Source: Rossellomorea aquimaris (GTDB taxonomy: Bacteria; Bacillota; Bacilli; Bacillales; Bacillaceae_B). Taken from it: a stretch of 64,000 nt of DNA. Made by a program: the position numbers and the translations under genes. The stretch covers positions 229,158 through 293,157 of the forward strand of contig NZ_QNRJ01000001.1 of NCBI RefSeq assembly GCF_003315075.1, given 5' to 3'. Numbering within the stretch: the first letter of the stretch is position 1; each line of letters begins with the position of its first letter. Below the pieces are notes generated by a model that made no database searches, was not told the origin of the DNA, and saw only the letters and a list, made by a program, of their open reading frames with translations. Shown in pieces: positions 33,862 through 42,131 of this stretch.

Positions 33862-33890
33862 AATTTACATCATTTTCTTATCGATGTCAA
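33862..33890 (-). promoter_or_regulatory. Sigma-A promoter of guaC
   Basis: Reading leftward: TTGACA (33890-33885), 17-base spacer, TAAATT (33867-33862). A consensus -35 and a good -10, about 63 bases ahead of the start codon. Confidence 0.75.
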
Positions 33891-34064
33891 AGATTTTTGT
33901 CGTTATAAGAGAAACGACTGTAGATTTCAGCACACATTCTTGATTCAACAAATATTTAAGCGTTTGCAAGTATGAGTATATGAACCCACTGAGAGAGAGA
34001 CTATGTTACAGTAAAGGAAGTAAGGCTTATGAACAATCCGTACAATAGGAAAGGTGGTTAAGCC

Positions 34065-34616
34065 ATGTACTGGGTAATCGCTCTATTCGATGAAAAGACT
34101 GAACAGTTGATACAAGAAATATGGAAGGAACTAACCGTTAAAGATATTTCTTACTATGAGGAAGAAATCAACGATGCACGTCCTCATATCACAATAGGAA
34201 GTTATAACGAATTAGATAAGCAAAAATACATAAAAGCATTAGATGAGTATTATGAACATAAAAAACCGATCGATATCACCTTTAACACCGTAGGTTCATT
34301 TCTAAACTTCGGAACTCTATTTTTCTCCCCGACCATCACAAGAGAATTACTAAACTTTCATTCGGATCATCATGATTTCTTTCACGACTTCAATGAATCA
34401 GCTAATCCACTCTATCTTCCTGACAAATGGATTCCACACTGCACTTTAGCCAATAAGCTTTCGCCGGAAAAATTATCTCAGGGATTTAAGCATTGTTTAG
34501 AAAGAGGAGACACCATTAAAGCGAAGATAACTGGTATTGCTTTAATTGAATTAGTTGATGATTCAAAGGATTGCATAGACGCTCCGATCGTTTATTCAAA
34601 ATCATTATTGGAGTAA
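34065..34616 (+). CDS. 2H phosphoesterase / 2'-5' RNA ligase-like protein
   Basis: 183 residues. Two HxT motifs, ARPHITIG (about residue 46) and WIPHCTLA (about residue 127), form the active site of the 2H superfamily, which opens cyclic phosphodiesters or joins 2'-5' RNA ends. The relatives YjcG and ThpR share this arrangement. The natural substrate is unknown. AAAGGTGG precedes ATG 34065. It stands alone between guaC's promoter region and a small membrane protein gene. Confidence 0.85.
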   Translation: MYWVIALFDEKTEQLIQEIWKELTVKDISYYEEEINDARPHITIGSYNELDKQKYIKALDEYYEHKKPIDITFNTVGSFLNFGTLFFSPTITRELLNFHSDHHDFFHDFNESANPLYLPDKWIPHCTLANKLSPEKLSQGFKHCLERGDTIKAKITGIALIELVDDSKDCIDAPIVYSKSLLE

Positions 34617-34693
34617 ACTGCAGCATCTGTAGAGGTGATTATTGTTTGATTATGGTATCCTAGCGAAGAACGACTCTTCAAGGGGGTATACCA

Positions 34694-34843
34694 ATGATGG
34701 AACTAATCAATATTATTTTATTCCTTTTATTCATCGCATGTAGCATGGAGATTTTCGCAATGGGAAAACAACAAAAACAAATGAATGCAACCATCCAGGA
34801 GCTGAGAGACGATATTAAGAAATTAGTGAATCACGACAGGTAG
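34694..34843 (+). CDS. 49-residue membrane-anchored coiled-coil protein
   Basis: One membrane helix (LINIILFLLFIACSMEIFAM) followed by a polar helix GKQQKQMNATIQELRDDIKKL. AGGGGG is about eight bases before tandem ATGs (34694, 34697). The same plan, helix plus short amphipathic tail, recurs in the 43-residue gene at 52644. Function unknown. Convergent with the HTH-TPR gene across a strong terminator. Confidence 0.65.
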   Translation: MMELINIILFLLFIACSMEIFAMGKQQKQMNATIQELRDDIKKLVNHDR

Positions 34844-34890
34844 TAGAAACTGCAGATGCTTGCTTTAACTCCCTGATTCATATAACACAC

Positions 34891-34922
34891 AAAACGCAAT
34901 GGAAATCGCTCCATTGCGTTTT
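34891..34922. terminator. Bidirectional terminator
   Basis: The stem AAAACGCAATGGA / TCCATTGCGTTTT, 13 bp perfect with a six-base loop, lies between convergent genes. Confidence 0.92.
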
Positions 34923-34931
34923 GGGATGAGG

Positions 34932-36176
34932 TTATACAAATTGATTATTTTTCCGGAACTTTTCCATCAGACCTCTGGCATACACGTTCGCTTTCCCCAC
35001 ATCTCCTTTTTCCATATAATAATCAAACAGCAAAACGCCGTAATGCTCCATTGGGAGAACGTAGCCCATTTCCTGAAAATGAGGATAGGCTTTATCTTCC
35101 AAGTATTCAAAATACCCTTTTTTGTCTTCATTGACATTCAATTTGTGTAACGTAAAGAAGTGATAGAACGTTTTGTTTTCAGTTTTTTTGGATAGAGTCA
35201 AGCCTTCTTCTATAATTTGAAGTAACTCATCTTTCGAGGTCCGTCCCTCTTTGGTAAGGGCATTTATGTATCCTTCTAGTGAACCGAGGTAGTTTGGGTC
35301 CTGGGGTTGACGGGTGTTGACGGACTTTTTGTAGAGTTCGCTTGCTGACTTGAATTCTCCACTTCTTAGTTGGTGATAGGCGTAGTTATGGTGAAGAAGT
35401 GCTCGTTGGTGCTCCAATTCGTAAGCTTCTGCCATGTCTATTAATCGTTGGTATTCTTTGCTTTCCACATTGGAATCATCGGATTGTTCAAGTTGGAGTA
35501 GCATAAGCATCTCTGACTCGATCATCCGGGAGAAACTGCGCATCTCTACAAAGAATTGCAAGGCTTTATTCGCATAAAAATAGGCTAATACATTTGAATG
35601 AATGGAATGGTAGGCAACTGCTAAATCATAAAAACATTCCCGATTTGAATAGTCGTCCAGGCTAATCTTCTTAAGCACTGAAATGGCTTTGAAGTAATCG
35701 TGGATTACCCTTATGTGATAAATTCCATTAATATGCAGCAACATATTATGCTCATATGGACTAAGTCCTGACCACATCTCCATTTCTTCAATAAGACGTT
35801 TCGCAAGTTGATTTTCCCCGGAAAATAAATGATATCGAGAAAGAATCAGAGTATACGTACGATAAAAATCCTGAATCTGCAATAAATGAAACCCTTCCAG
35901 TCTTTTCTTTATGGAATTTGCCTTGTTCTGCAGCTTCTTAATGATTGATTCATGCCATTCTTTAAGAAGGGAATCGATACTCTTATAATTCTCTATTTCC
36001 TTTTCCATGTGAATTCCTAATCGTTCACTTAATAAGTGTATTGTTTCTTTTGAGACCTCAGTAAGTCCTCGTTCTATTTTACTAATATGGGTAGTGGAAC
36101 AAATTCCTTCTCCCAAATCCTTTTGTTTAATCTCTTGTTGTTCTCGATAGAACTTGATAATTTTACCTTCCAGCAT
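34932..36176 (-). CDS. HTH-TPR regulator (RNPP/NprR-like architecture)
   Basis: 414 residues. Residues 3-62 are an XRE helix-turn-helix (QEIKQKDLGEGICSTTHISKIERG). The remaining 350 residues are helical repeats (CFYDLAVAYHSIHSNVLAYFYANKAL, LHHNYAYHQLRSGEFKSASELYKKS) of TPR type. This is the architecture of peptide-sensing PlcR, NprR and Rap-like proteins. It is divergent from a secreted subtilase gene, reminiscent of NprR controlling a protease. I saw no pheromone gene directly downstream. AAAGGGG precedes ATG 36176. One copy of the AGGGACGGACCTC word lies in the coding sequence (codes EGRTS). Confidence 0.85.
   Translation of the reverse strand: MLEGKIIKFYREQQEIKQKDLGEGICSTTHISKIERGLTEVSKETIHLLSERLGIHMEKEIENYKSIDSLLKEWHESIIKKLQNKANSIKKRLEGFHLLQIQDFYRTYTLILSRYHLFSGENQLAKRLIEEMEMWSGLSPYEHNMLLHINGIYHIRVIHDYFKAISVLKKISLDDYSNRECFYDLAVAYHSIHSNVLAYFYANKALQFFVEMRSFSRMIESEMLMLLQLEQSDDSNVESKEYQRLIDMAEAYELEHQRALLHHNYAYHQLRSGEFKSASELYKKSVNTRQPQDPNYLGSLEGYINALTKEGRTSKDELLQIIEEGLTLSKKTENKTFYHFFTLHKLNVNEDKKGYFEYLEDKAYPHFQEMGYVLPMEHYGVLLFDYYMEKGDVGKANVYARGLMEKFRKNNQFV
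35236..35249 (-). repeat. AGGGACGGACCTC word inside the HTH-TPR gene
   Basis: On the coding strand GAG-GGA-CGG-ACC-TC encodes Glu-Gly-Arg-Thr-Ser. It falls between TPR helices, and the reading frame is intact. Confidence 0.9.
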
Positions 36177-36426
36177 GATCTCATCCCCTTTGCATTCGTT
36201 CCAATTCATCCAATATTATCATAACCCCAATTAAAAATTGTCCATTTAGTAGTTTTTCTATTAATTACCGACAGAAAATAGGTCTATGTCAATTGATAAT
36301 GTGATTGCAATTAGTCATAAAGACCTAATTAAAACCCCGATAGCTACTGAACTGAAAGAATACTAGAATATAGTTGTACTACTATTAAGAATACTTGTTA
36401 AATAAGAAAAGAAAGAGGTAGGAATT

Positions 36427-39400
36427 ATGAATCCATACTCAATCGTGAAACGATCGGCAGTGATCGCCCTTTCCACGGGTTTACTGTTATCTCCGGTCAA
36501 TACCTTGTCCACACCCACCGTTACGGCAACGGACTTGAAATCAGAAGATATATTAGCATCTTTAACAGAAGAGCAAAGATTTGCTTTGAAACAGTTGGAG
36601 TTAAACAAATTGAAGGGTCTTCAAGGCTTCAATGAAAGCGAATTGAATTCTGAAGAAGAAATCACGGTCATTGTTGAATTTCACTCAAAACCATCTGATG
36701 TAGCCGTGTTAGAAGCTGCAGTAGAAGGGAAAAAGTTAAAGAAAGAAGAAGCTAAAGCGAAAGTCGACAACGAGCACAATGTCTTTAAACAAGATGTAGA
36801 AAAGCACCTATCAAATCTAAACAATAAAGAAAAAAAAGCATTGCCAGAAATCACACAAACATATAAAACCGCCTATAATGGAGTGGCTATAAAGCTACCA
36901 GCCAATCAGGTAGAACAGCTCCTTCACTCAAAAGCAGTCAAAGCAGTGTACAAAAACCAAACATTTATGGTTGATCCCGTTAAAATGGCATTGCCGACAG
37001 ATATTGATCGTAACATCACCACATCGGTAGAGAGCCTGCCTTATTTAAAAGTAGACGAATTACATCAAGAAGGGATAACAGGGGAAGGAATCAAAGTAGG
37101 TGTTCTGGATACTGGAGTGGATTATAAACATCCAGATTTAAAGGACGCTTATAAAGGCGGATATGACTTTGTTGACAATGACAATGACCCAATGGAAGCA
37201 ACATATGAAGATTGGAAGGATTCCAGTCAGCCGGAATTAAGTCAAGTAGGCTCTACTTATTACACTTCACACGGTACACATGTATCAGGAACCATTGTCG
37301 GACAGAACAAGAACGATAGTGAAGTATCAGTTGAGGGAGTAGCCCCTGATGCTGATCTATATGCTTATCGCGTACTTGGTCCATACGGAAGTGGGTCCTC
37401 TGAAGGGGTCATAGCAGGGATTGAAAGATCTGTAGTAGATGAGATGGATGTTATCAATCTATCACTTGGCGCCAGTATTAACGATCCTTATTATCCAACG
37501 AGCACTGCGTTAAATTATGCTGTACTTAATGGGGTAACCACTGTCGTATCAGCCGGAAATTCAGGATCTAATGATTTCACTCTTGGATCACCTGGTACAG
37601 CAGCACTGGCATTAACTGTTGGGGCCAGTGATGTACCGGTTTCACAAACCACTTTTACAGGAGAACTACCAGGTGGATGGTCCACGGATGTCATCAGCAT
37701 GGGAAGAGGATTTGCTCACCAATTTGCCAGCTTGGATGATAAGTCCCTTGAATTAGTGGATGTAGGCTTGGGTAATATGAAAGACTATGAAAATAAAGAT
37801 GTCGAAGGAAAGATTGTTTTCGTACAACGTGGCGATTTTGCTTTAATTGACAAAGTTAGGTTTGCCAAAGAAAATGGGGCTGAAGCGGTCATCATGTACA
37901 ACAATGTGGAAGGTCACGTTGGTTATAATCTAGGCGAATCTACTCACTTTATTCCTGCTTTCTCCATGACCAAGAAAGCTGGGGAAGAGTTGAAAGAAGC
38001 AATTTTGAATGGAGAAAACACTTTCACATTTAGCAACTTAGAAGAATCTTTCTCAGAAGGGGACAAGTTGGCAGATTTCAGCTCAAGAGGCCCAGTTAAT
38101 AAAAACTATGATATGAAACCGGAAATCGTCGCACCCGGCGTAAGTGTCCTATCCACCTTCCCTTCCTATATGGTGAATCCAGAAAATCCGGAAGACTATA
38201 AATATGCTTATGCAAGATTGAATGGAACTTCAATGGCGTCTCCTTTTGCCGCTGGTGTGGCCGCGTTACTTCTGGGAGAGAATTCTGACCTTGAACCGTC
38301 AGATATCAAAACTATCCTTATGAATTCCGCTGATCCATTAAACGAAGATTACAGTGTGTTTGAAGTCGGAGCAGGTAGAATCGATCCTTATCAAGCACTT
38401 CACAGTCAAACGAAGATACAAGTAAATGATGAAACATTGCTTCCAAACGGAGAAAACCTGATCACAATCAAAGAACAAACCGGCGGCTTAAGCTTTGATA
38501 ACCAGATCGTTTCAGAGGGTTCTCACATTCGGGTCAAAAAGACACTCGAATTCACAAACGACAGCAGTGAAAAAAAATCATACAACGTAGAGGTTTTAGA
38601 AAATGTTCAAGAAGGAACCAATAGTCTAAAGGAAAACGGCGTACAGGTGAATGTTGACAAATCGATTAAGGTCAATGCCGGGAAGTCAAAGAAATCAAAT
38701 GTATTCCTTACAATGCCGAAGACAGCAAAAAAAGGTATTTATGAAGGATACTTAGTCATTTCCAACAGCAATGATTCTAGTGAAAGCTACCGGGTTCCTT
38801 TCAGCGTGAAGAAATCAGAAGAAGGATTCAACTCACTGGATTTACTTACACCAGCAATTACCCCATCACATTATAATCATGCATATGATCAATACAGAAC
38901 GACGACGGCATTGGTGTTATTCAATTTAAGTTCACCAGTTGACACGTTGGATGTCATCCTACAAGATGGTAAGTCTGGAGAGGACCTGGGCTTGATCGGA
39001 ACCCTGAATTTGAATGGAGCAGAAGACAACCGTGATTATTTCTTACAAGCCTTTAACGGCAACTACTATAAATTCACGGGGGATAAAAAGGATCCCGTTG
39101 CATCGGAAACGAGTATTGCCCAACCTGGTCATTATAAACTGAAATTCATTTCAACCTTACCAAGCGGAAAACAGAAAATCATTATGCATGATTTGTTCAT
39201 TGATATTGAAGCTCCCGAAGTGAAAAGTTCACTCGACAGTGAATCTCCTTTCATTGAATACAAGCCTGGACAACAAACAGTGCCATTTGAAATGGAAGTG
39301 ACAGATCCTAACGTTGAAGCTATGCAAAATGCCGGATTGGATATTGATCAATCGTCCAATTTCGCGGTTTACACCTATGGAGCTCCATTCCCTAACGGTC

Positions 39401-40494
39401 CTATCTATATGGATAAGAATGGGAAATGGAATGAAGAAGTAGAGATGAACGAAAAAACTAAATCCCTTTCATTCAATCTGATTGGTTATGACGCCGCTGG
39501 GAATCAGGCGAAATGGAAGGAATACTTCTTCCTGAAAGAAGGTACTCCTGTTACGTATGCAAAACACAATGTAGAAACTGCGAGATCAGGAGATATTTTA
39601 ACTGCTTCACTCGTGTTAGATAATCTTGATGGGGTGAAAGAAGCGACCTGGTCGTTTGATAATTCAGGAATACAACATGTATACCTTGTTGAAGCTGCCT
39701 TAACAAATGAAGTAGAGGATTATGCATCCATTGAAGTGGATGGAAATCAAGTGAAAGTGAAATTCGATGAAAATAAAGCATTTGACCAAATAGAAGTGGT
39801 TGATGTAAAAGTAAAAGTCCAAGACGAACTATTCTATCCTATTGGATTCATCAAACCTACAGCTAAGATCATCAATGAAAACAATGAAGAGCAGACCTTG
39901 CTCAGTGCCGGTAATCGCTACAATCTAAAACCTAGATTTAACCGCGTTCAAGGAAACTTGATACCAGAAGGTTATCTTGTTGAAAGTGGAGGTTTTGCTG
40001 GATACAGAGACTGGGCAAAAGTAGGAGCTTCAATTAAGGTAACAAATCCTTCTGGGTATGAACTTAATGCTTCCGACTTGTTTAATGGGAATGCACGTTT
40101 TGAAATTGAGCCTCTACCGTTAAGTAATGATGCCTATACATTTGAAGTAAATGTTCCAGGACATTTTATTACAAAATACGATAAAGCATTTGGGTTTGAA
40201 TACAAAGGGACATTATACGGTAAATCAGATACTATCGGCATAAGTTTAGTAGGCGGGGATGTAAACCAAGACCATGTAATCGACATCCATGACGCTATTG
40301 CGATTCAGGAAGCCTGGGGTACTGATGAGCGTGCGGCAGATATCAATTTTGACACAGTAGTGAATGAAAAAGACTTGAGCTTTGTTGAGAAGAACTATTT
40401 GCAGCAAAACGAAGACGCAACGAATCCACCAGCACCTACCGATTCTTGGAATGGAAAAACATTGGAATCCATAAAAAAAGAATTAGGACTTTAA
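36427..40494 (+). CDS. Large secreted subtilisin-like (S8) protease with dockerin-like C-terminus
   Basis: 1355 residues, Vpr/lactocepin-like. A signal peptide (about 1-34) leads to an I9 inhibitor propeptide (about 75-180, ending YKNQTFMVDPV). The S8 domain has Asp228 (VLDTGVD), His282 (SHGTHVSG) and Ser602 (NGTSMASPFAAG). A PA insert (IVFVQRGDFALIDKVRFAKENG) sits between the His and Ser motifs. Several beta-sandwich modules follow. Residues about 1275-1335 (GDVNQDHVIDIHDAIAIQE, ADINFDTVVNEKDLSFVEK) form two calcium-binding dockerin-type repeats. The tail WNGKTLESIKKELGL is not a sortase signal. It degrades external protein, and the HTH-TPR gene next to it may control it. Confidence 0.93.
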   Translation: MNPYSIVKRSAVIALSTGLLLSPVNTLSTPTVTATDLKSEDILASLTEEQRFALKQLELNKLKGLQGFNESELNSEEEITVIVEFHSKPSDVAVLEAAVEGKKLKKEEAKAKVDNEHNVFKQDVEKHLSNLNNKEKKALPEITQTYKTAYNGVAIKLPANQVEQLLHSKAVKAVYKNQTFMVDPVKMALPTDIDRNITTSVESLPYLKVDELHQEGITGEGIKVGVLDTGVDYKHPDLKDAYKGGYDFVDNDNDPMEATYEDWKDSSQPELSQVGSTYYTSHGTHVSGTIVGQNKNDSEVSVEGVAPDADLYAYRVLGPYGSGSSEGVIAGIERSVVDEMDVINLSLGASINDPYYPTSTALNYAVLNGVTTVVSAGNSGSNDFTLGSPGTAALALTVGASDVPVSQTTFTGELPGGWSTDVISMGRGFAHQFASLDDKSLELVDVGLGNMKDYENKDVEGKIVFVQRGDFALIDKVRFAKENGAEAVIMYNNVEGHVGYNLGESTHFIPAFSMTKKAGEELKEAILNGENTFTFSNLEESFSEGDKLADFSSRGPVNKNYDMKPEIVAPGVSVLSTFPSYMVNPENPEDYKYAYARLNGTSMASPFAAGVAALLLGENSDLEPSDIKTILMNSADPLNEDYSVFEVGAGRIDPYQALHSQTKIQVNDETLLPNGENLITIKEQTGGLSFDNQIVSEGSHIRVKKTLEFTNDSSEKKSYNVEVLENVQEGTNSLKENGVQVNVDKSIKVNAGKSKKSNVFLTMPKTAKKGIYEGYLVISNSNDSSESYRVPFSVKKSEEGFNSLDLLTPAITPSHYNHAYDQYRTTTALVLFNLSSPVDTLDVILQDGKSGEDLGLIGTLNLNGAEDNRDYFLQAFNGNYYKFTGDKKDPVASETSIAQPGHYKLKFISTLPSGKQKIIMHDLFIDIEAPEVKSSLDSESPFIEYKPGQQTVPFEMEVTDPNVEAMQNAGLDIDQSSNFAVYTYGAPFPNGPIYMDKNGKWNEEVEMNEKTKSLSFNLIGYDAAGNQAKWKEYFFLKEGTPVTYAKHNVETARSGDILTASLVLDNLDGVKEATWSFDNSGIQHVYLVEAALTNEVEDYASIEVDGNQVKVKFDENKAFDQIEVVDVKVKVQDELFYPIGFIKPTAKIINENNEEQTLLSAGNRYNLKPRFNRVQGNLIPEGYLVESGGFAGYRDWAKVGASIKVTNPSGYELNASDLFNGNARFEIEPLPLSNDAYTFEVNVPGHFITKYDKAFGFEYKGTLYGKSDTIGISLVGGDVNQDHVIDIHDAIAIQEAWGTDERAADINFDTVVNEKDLSFVEKNYLQQNEDATNPPAPTDSWNGKTLESIKKELGL

Positions 40495-40533
40495 TCCATT
40501 TAGCTTATTGTAAGTTGGTAGGGGGTGTACGAA

Positions 40534-40575
40534 ATGAAGAAGTTATCATATGCACTGCCTGAAGTAAACACCTGA
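40534..40575 (+). CDS. 13-residue mini-ORF after the protease gene
   Basis: GGTAGGGGGTGTACGAA precedes ATG 40534 with good spacing. The frame encodes MKKLSYALPEVNT and is followed by a terminator. It lies 40 bases after the subtilase stop. It might be a signalling peptide for the HTH-TPR protein or the head of a lost gene. It has no export signal of its own, which weakens the pheromone idea. Confidence 0.35.
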   Translation: MKKLSYALPEVNT

Positions 40576-40585
40576 TAAAATCCTA

Positions 40586-40624
40586 AAAGGAATGACCTCT
40601 TTCTGAAGAGATCATTCCTTTTTT
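40586..40624. terminator. Bidirectional terminator
   Basis: The stem AAAAGGAATGAcCTCTT / AAGAGaTCATTCCTTTT with a four-base loop and T6 ends the protease unit and the convergent nucleoside hydrolase gene. Confidence 0.92.
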
Positions 40625-41568
40625 CTCTCAAATGATTCCCCGGTCATCACATTCATAAATCGTGCGAAAAACATCTCATACTCGAACGAAAAGGCAATCC
40701 GATGCTTTTTTGCTGTTTCTTCAAACTGAATATACGGTCTGATATCAGCAATGCTTTGTCCACGGTGGATGCCAGTGCTGGAAGTCACTATATGAACGGG
40801 GAGATTTAGAAACCTGAACATGTCATCATTAACTGCTGACATGAGGGTGATAGCATCATGTACAGGGCTTCCTTTAATCAATGGATTTCGCTTCTTATAA
40901 AAACCATAGTAATAGTCCAACAGGGGCTTAACAAGCTTCGATCGACCTTTATACTCGATGTAATCAACCATTTCAGGGGTTACAATCGCATGGTCAGTTA
41001 CGTTTAAAGGGATGATGGTAAGATTATTCGCATATGTCAAAACAATTTTAACTGCAATTGGATCAGAATGAAAGTTTGCTTCGGATACCGCCGTTACATT
41101 TCCAGGTACCCAGAACGCTCCCCCCATAATATAAATCTTTTTTACTTTGTTCATAAGAGTCTGGTATAAGATGAACATATTCGCAAGGGACGTCAGCCTT
41201 CCAATGTTTACAATGATCAGTTCATCCCCATATTTCTCAATCAATCTAATAATCTCAAAGAAATTTTCAATAATTCCTTCATACAGACCAGGCTTAATTG
41301 GTCCAAGTCCATATTCTCCGTGTATTTCAGGATAGAATTTAGGCTGCTCTGCAGTCATCGGAACCTCTGCTCCACCAATAATCGGAATCTGATCTTTAAG
41401 GTTCAACAGTTTCATGAGGTAGTGAACACTTGCCACAGCAAGGGATCTGGGGACATTTCCATAATCAGCTACGACCCCGACAAGTTCAATCTCTTCACTC
41501 AGATAGGAATAGATCAAGGCAATCGTATCATCGATTCCTATATCCGCAAATAACAATACCTTCTGCAT
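40612..41568 (-). CDS. Inosine-uridine-preferring nucleoside hydrolase family protein
   Basis: 318 residues. The amino-terminal calcium-binding motif reads FADIGIDDTIAL (the DxGxDD of the family, normally DTDPGxDD). IYIMGGAFWVPGNVT and EANFHSDPIAVKIV provide the ribose-binding Asn and Glu/Asn residues, and GSPVHDAITL the active-site HD pair. It cleaves the N-glycosidic bond of nucleosides, in the cytoplasm as no signal is present. AGGTGG precedes ATG 41568. The base specificity cannot be read. Confidence 0.9.
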   Translation of the reverse strand: MQKVLLFADIGIDDTIALIYSYLSEEIELVGVVADYGNVPRSLAVASVHYLMKLLNLKDQIPIIGGAEVPMTAEQPKFYPEIHGEYGLGPIKPGLYEGIIENFFEIIRLIEKYGDELIIVNIGRLTSLANMFILYQTLMNKVKKIYIMGGAFWVPGNVTAVSEANFHSDPIAVKIVLTYANNLTIIPLNVTDHAIVTPEMVDYIEYKGRSKLVKPLLDYYYGFYKKRNPLIKGSPVHDAITLMSAVNDDMFRFLNLPVHIVTSSTGIHRGQSIADIRPYIQFEETAKKHRIAFSFEYEMFFARFMNVMTGESFERKKE

Positions 41569-41676
41569 GATTCATCCACCACCTCGGCAATATTTAATAC
41601 TAGTATATGGAAAACAGCACTCAGATTATGTGTAATGATACCCCTCCCAAAGAACCAAAAACTTTTTTAAAACAGG

Positions 41677-41707
41677 TTGAACTTTACGTTAACGTCAATG
41701 GTAAACT
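41677..41707 (+). promoter_or_regulatory. MerR-type promoter with 19-base spacer and palindrome
   Basis: TTGAAC (41677-41682) and TAAACT (41702-41707) are separated by 19 bases. The spacer starts with TTTACGTTAACGTCAA, whose core ACGTTAACGT is a perfect palindrome. Overlong spacers holding a dyad are the hallmark of MerR-family targets. The transcript would begin near 41714, so the MerR gene must start after that. Confidence 0.7.
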
Positions 41708-41744
41708 TGAAGTATCAAAATTTTCTAACAAAGAGATGATTACC

Positions 41745-42131
41745 ATGACATACACGATAACTCAGCTGGCAAAGGAATTTAACGTAACGACACGTACGAT
41801 AAGGTATTATGAGGAGCTTAATCTGTTGCAACCGTCAAGGAGCGAGTCAGGAAGGAGGATCTATTCGAAGAGTGATATCACGAAATTGAAATTGATATTC
41901 AGGGGAAAACGATTCGGCTTCTCCTTGGATGAAATCAAAGAAATGATCCAATTATTTGATCAGGACAGAACCGGAAGGAAGCAATTAGAACGCACGATTG
42001 AATATGGAACCAAACGAATCGAGGAAGTGACAACCTTTATTGAAGAGCTTGAAGCCATGAGAACGGAAATGGAAGAACTGAGGAATGAGTTTATCAAAAA
42101 ATTAAATGAGACAGGGGAGACTTCAGAGTGA
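41745..42131 (+). CDS. MerR-family regulator of the adjacent acyl-CoA operon
   Basis: 128 residues. The MerR helix-turn-helix is clear: YTITQLAKEFNVTTRTIRYYEELNLLQPSR, SESGRRIYSKSDITKLKLI, GFSLDEIKEMIQL. A coiled-coil dimerisation helix ends the protein. No metal-binding cysteines are seen, so it probably senses an organic ligand, as in liuR-like regulators of branched-chain acyl-CoA breakdown. I set the start at ATG 41745 (or 41736), because the frame upstream to 41607 contains its own MerR-type promoter. It overlaps the ligase gene by four bases, implying coupled expression. Confidence 0.85.
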   Translation: MTYTITQLAKEFNVTTRTIRYYEELNLLQPSRSESGRRIYSKSDITKLKLIFRGKRFGFSLDEIKEMIQLFDQDRTGRKQLERTIEYGTKRIEEVTTFIEELEAMRTEMEELRNEFIKKLNETGETSE

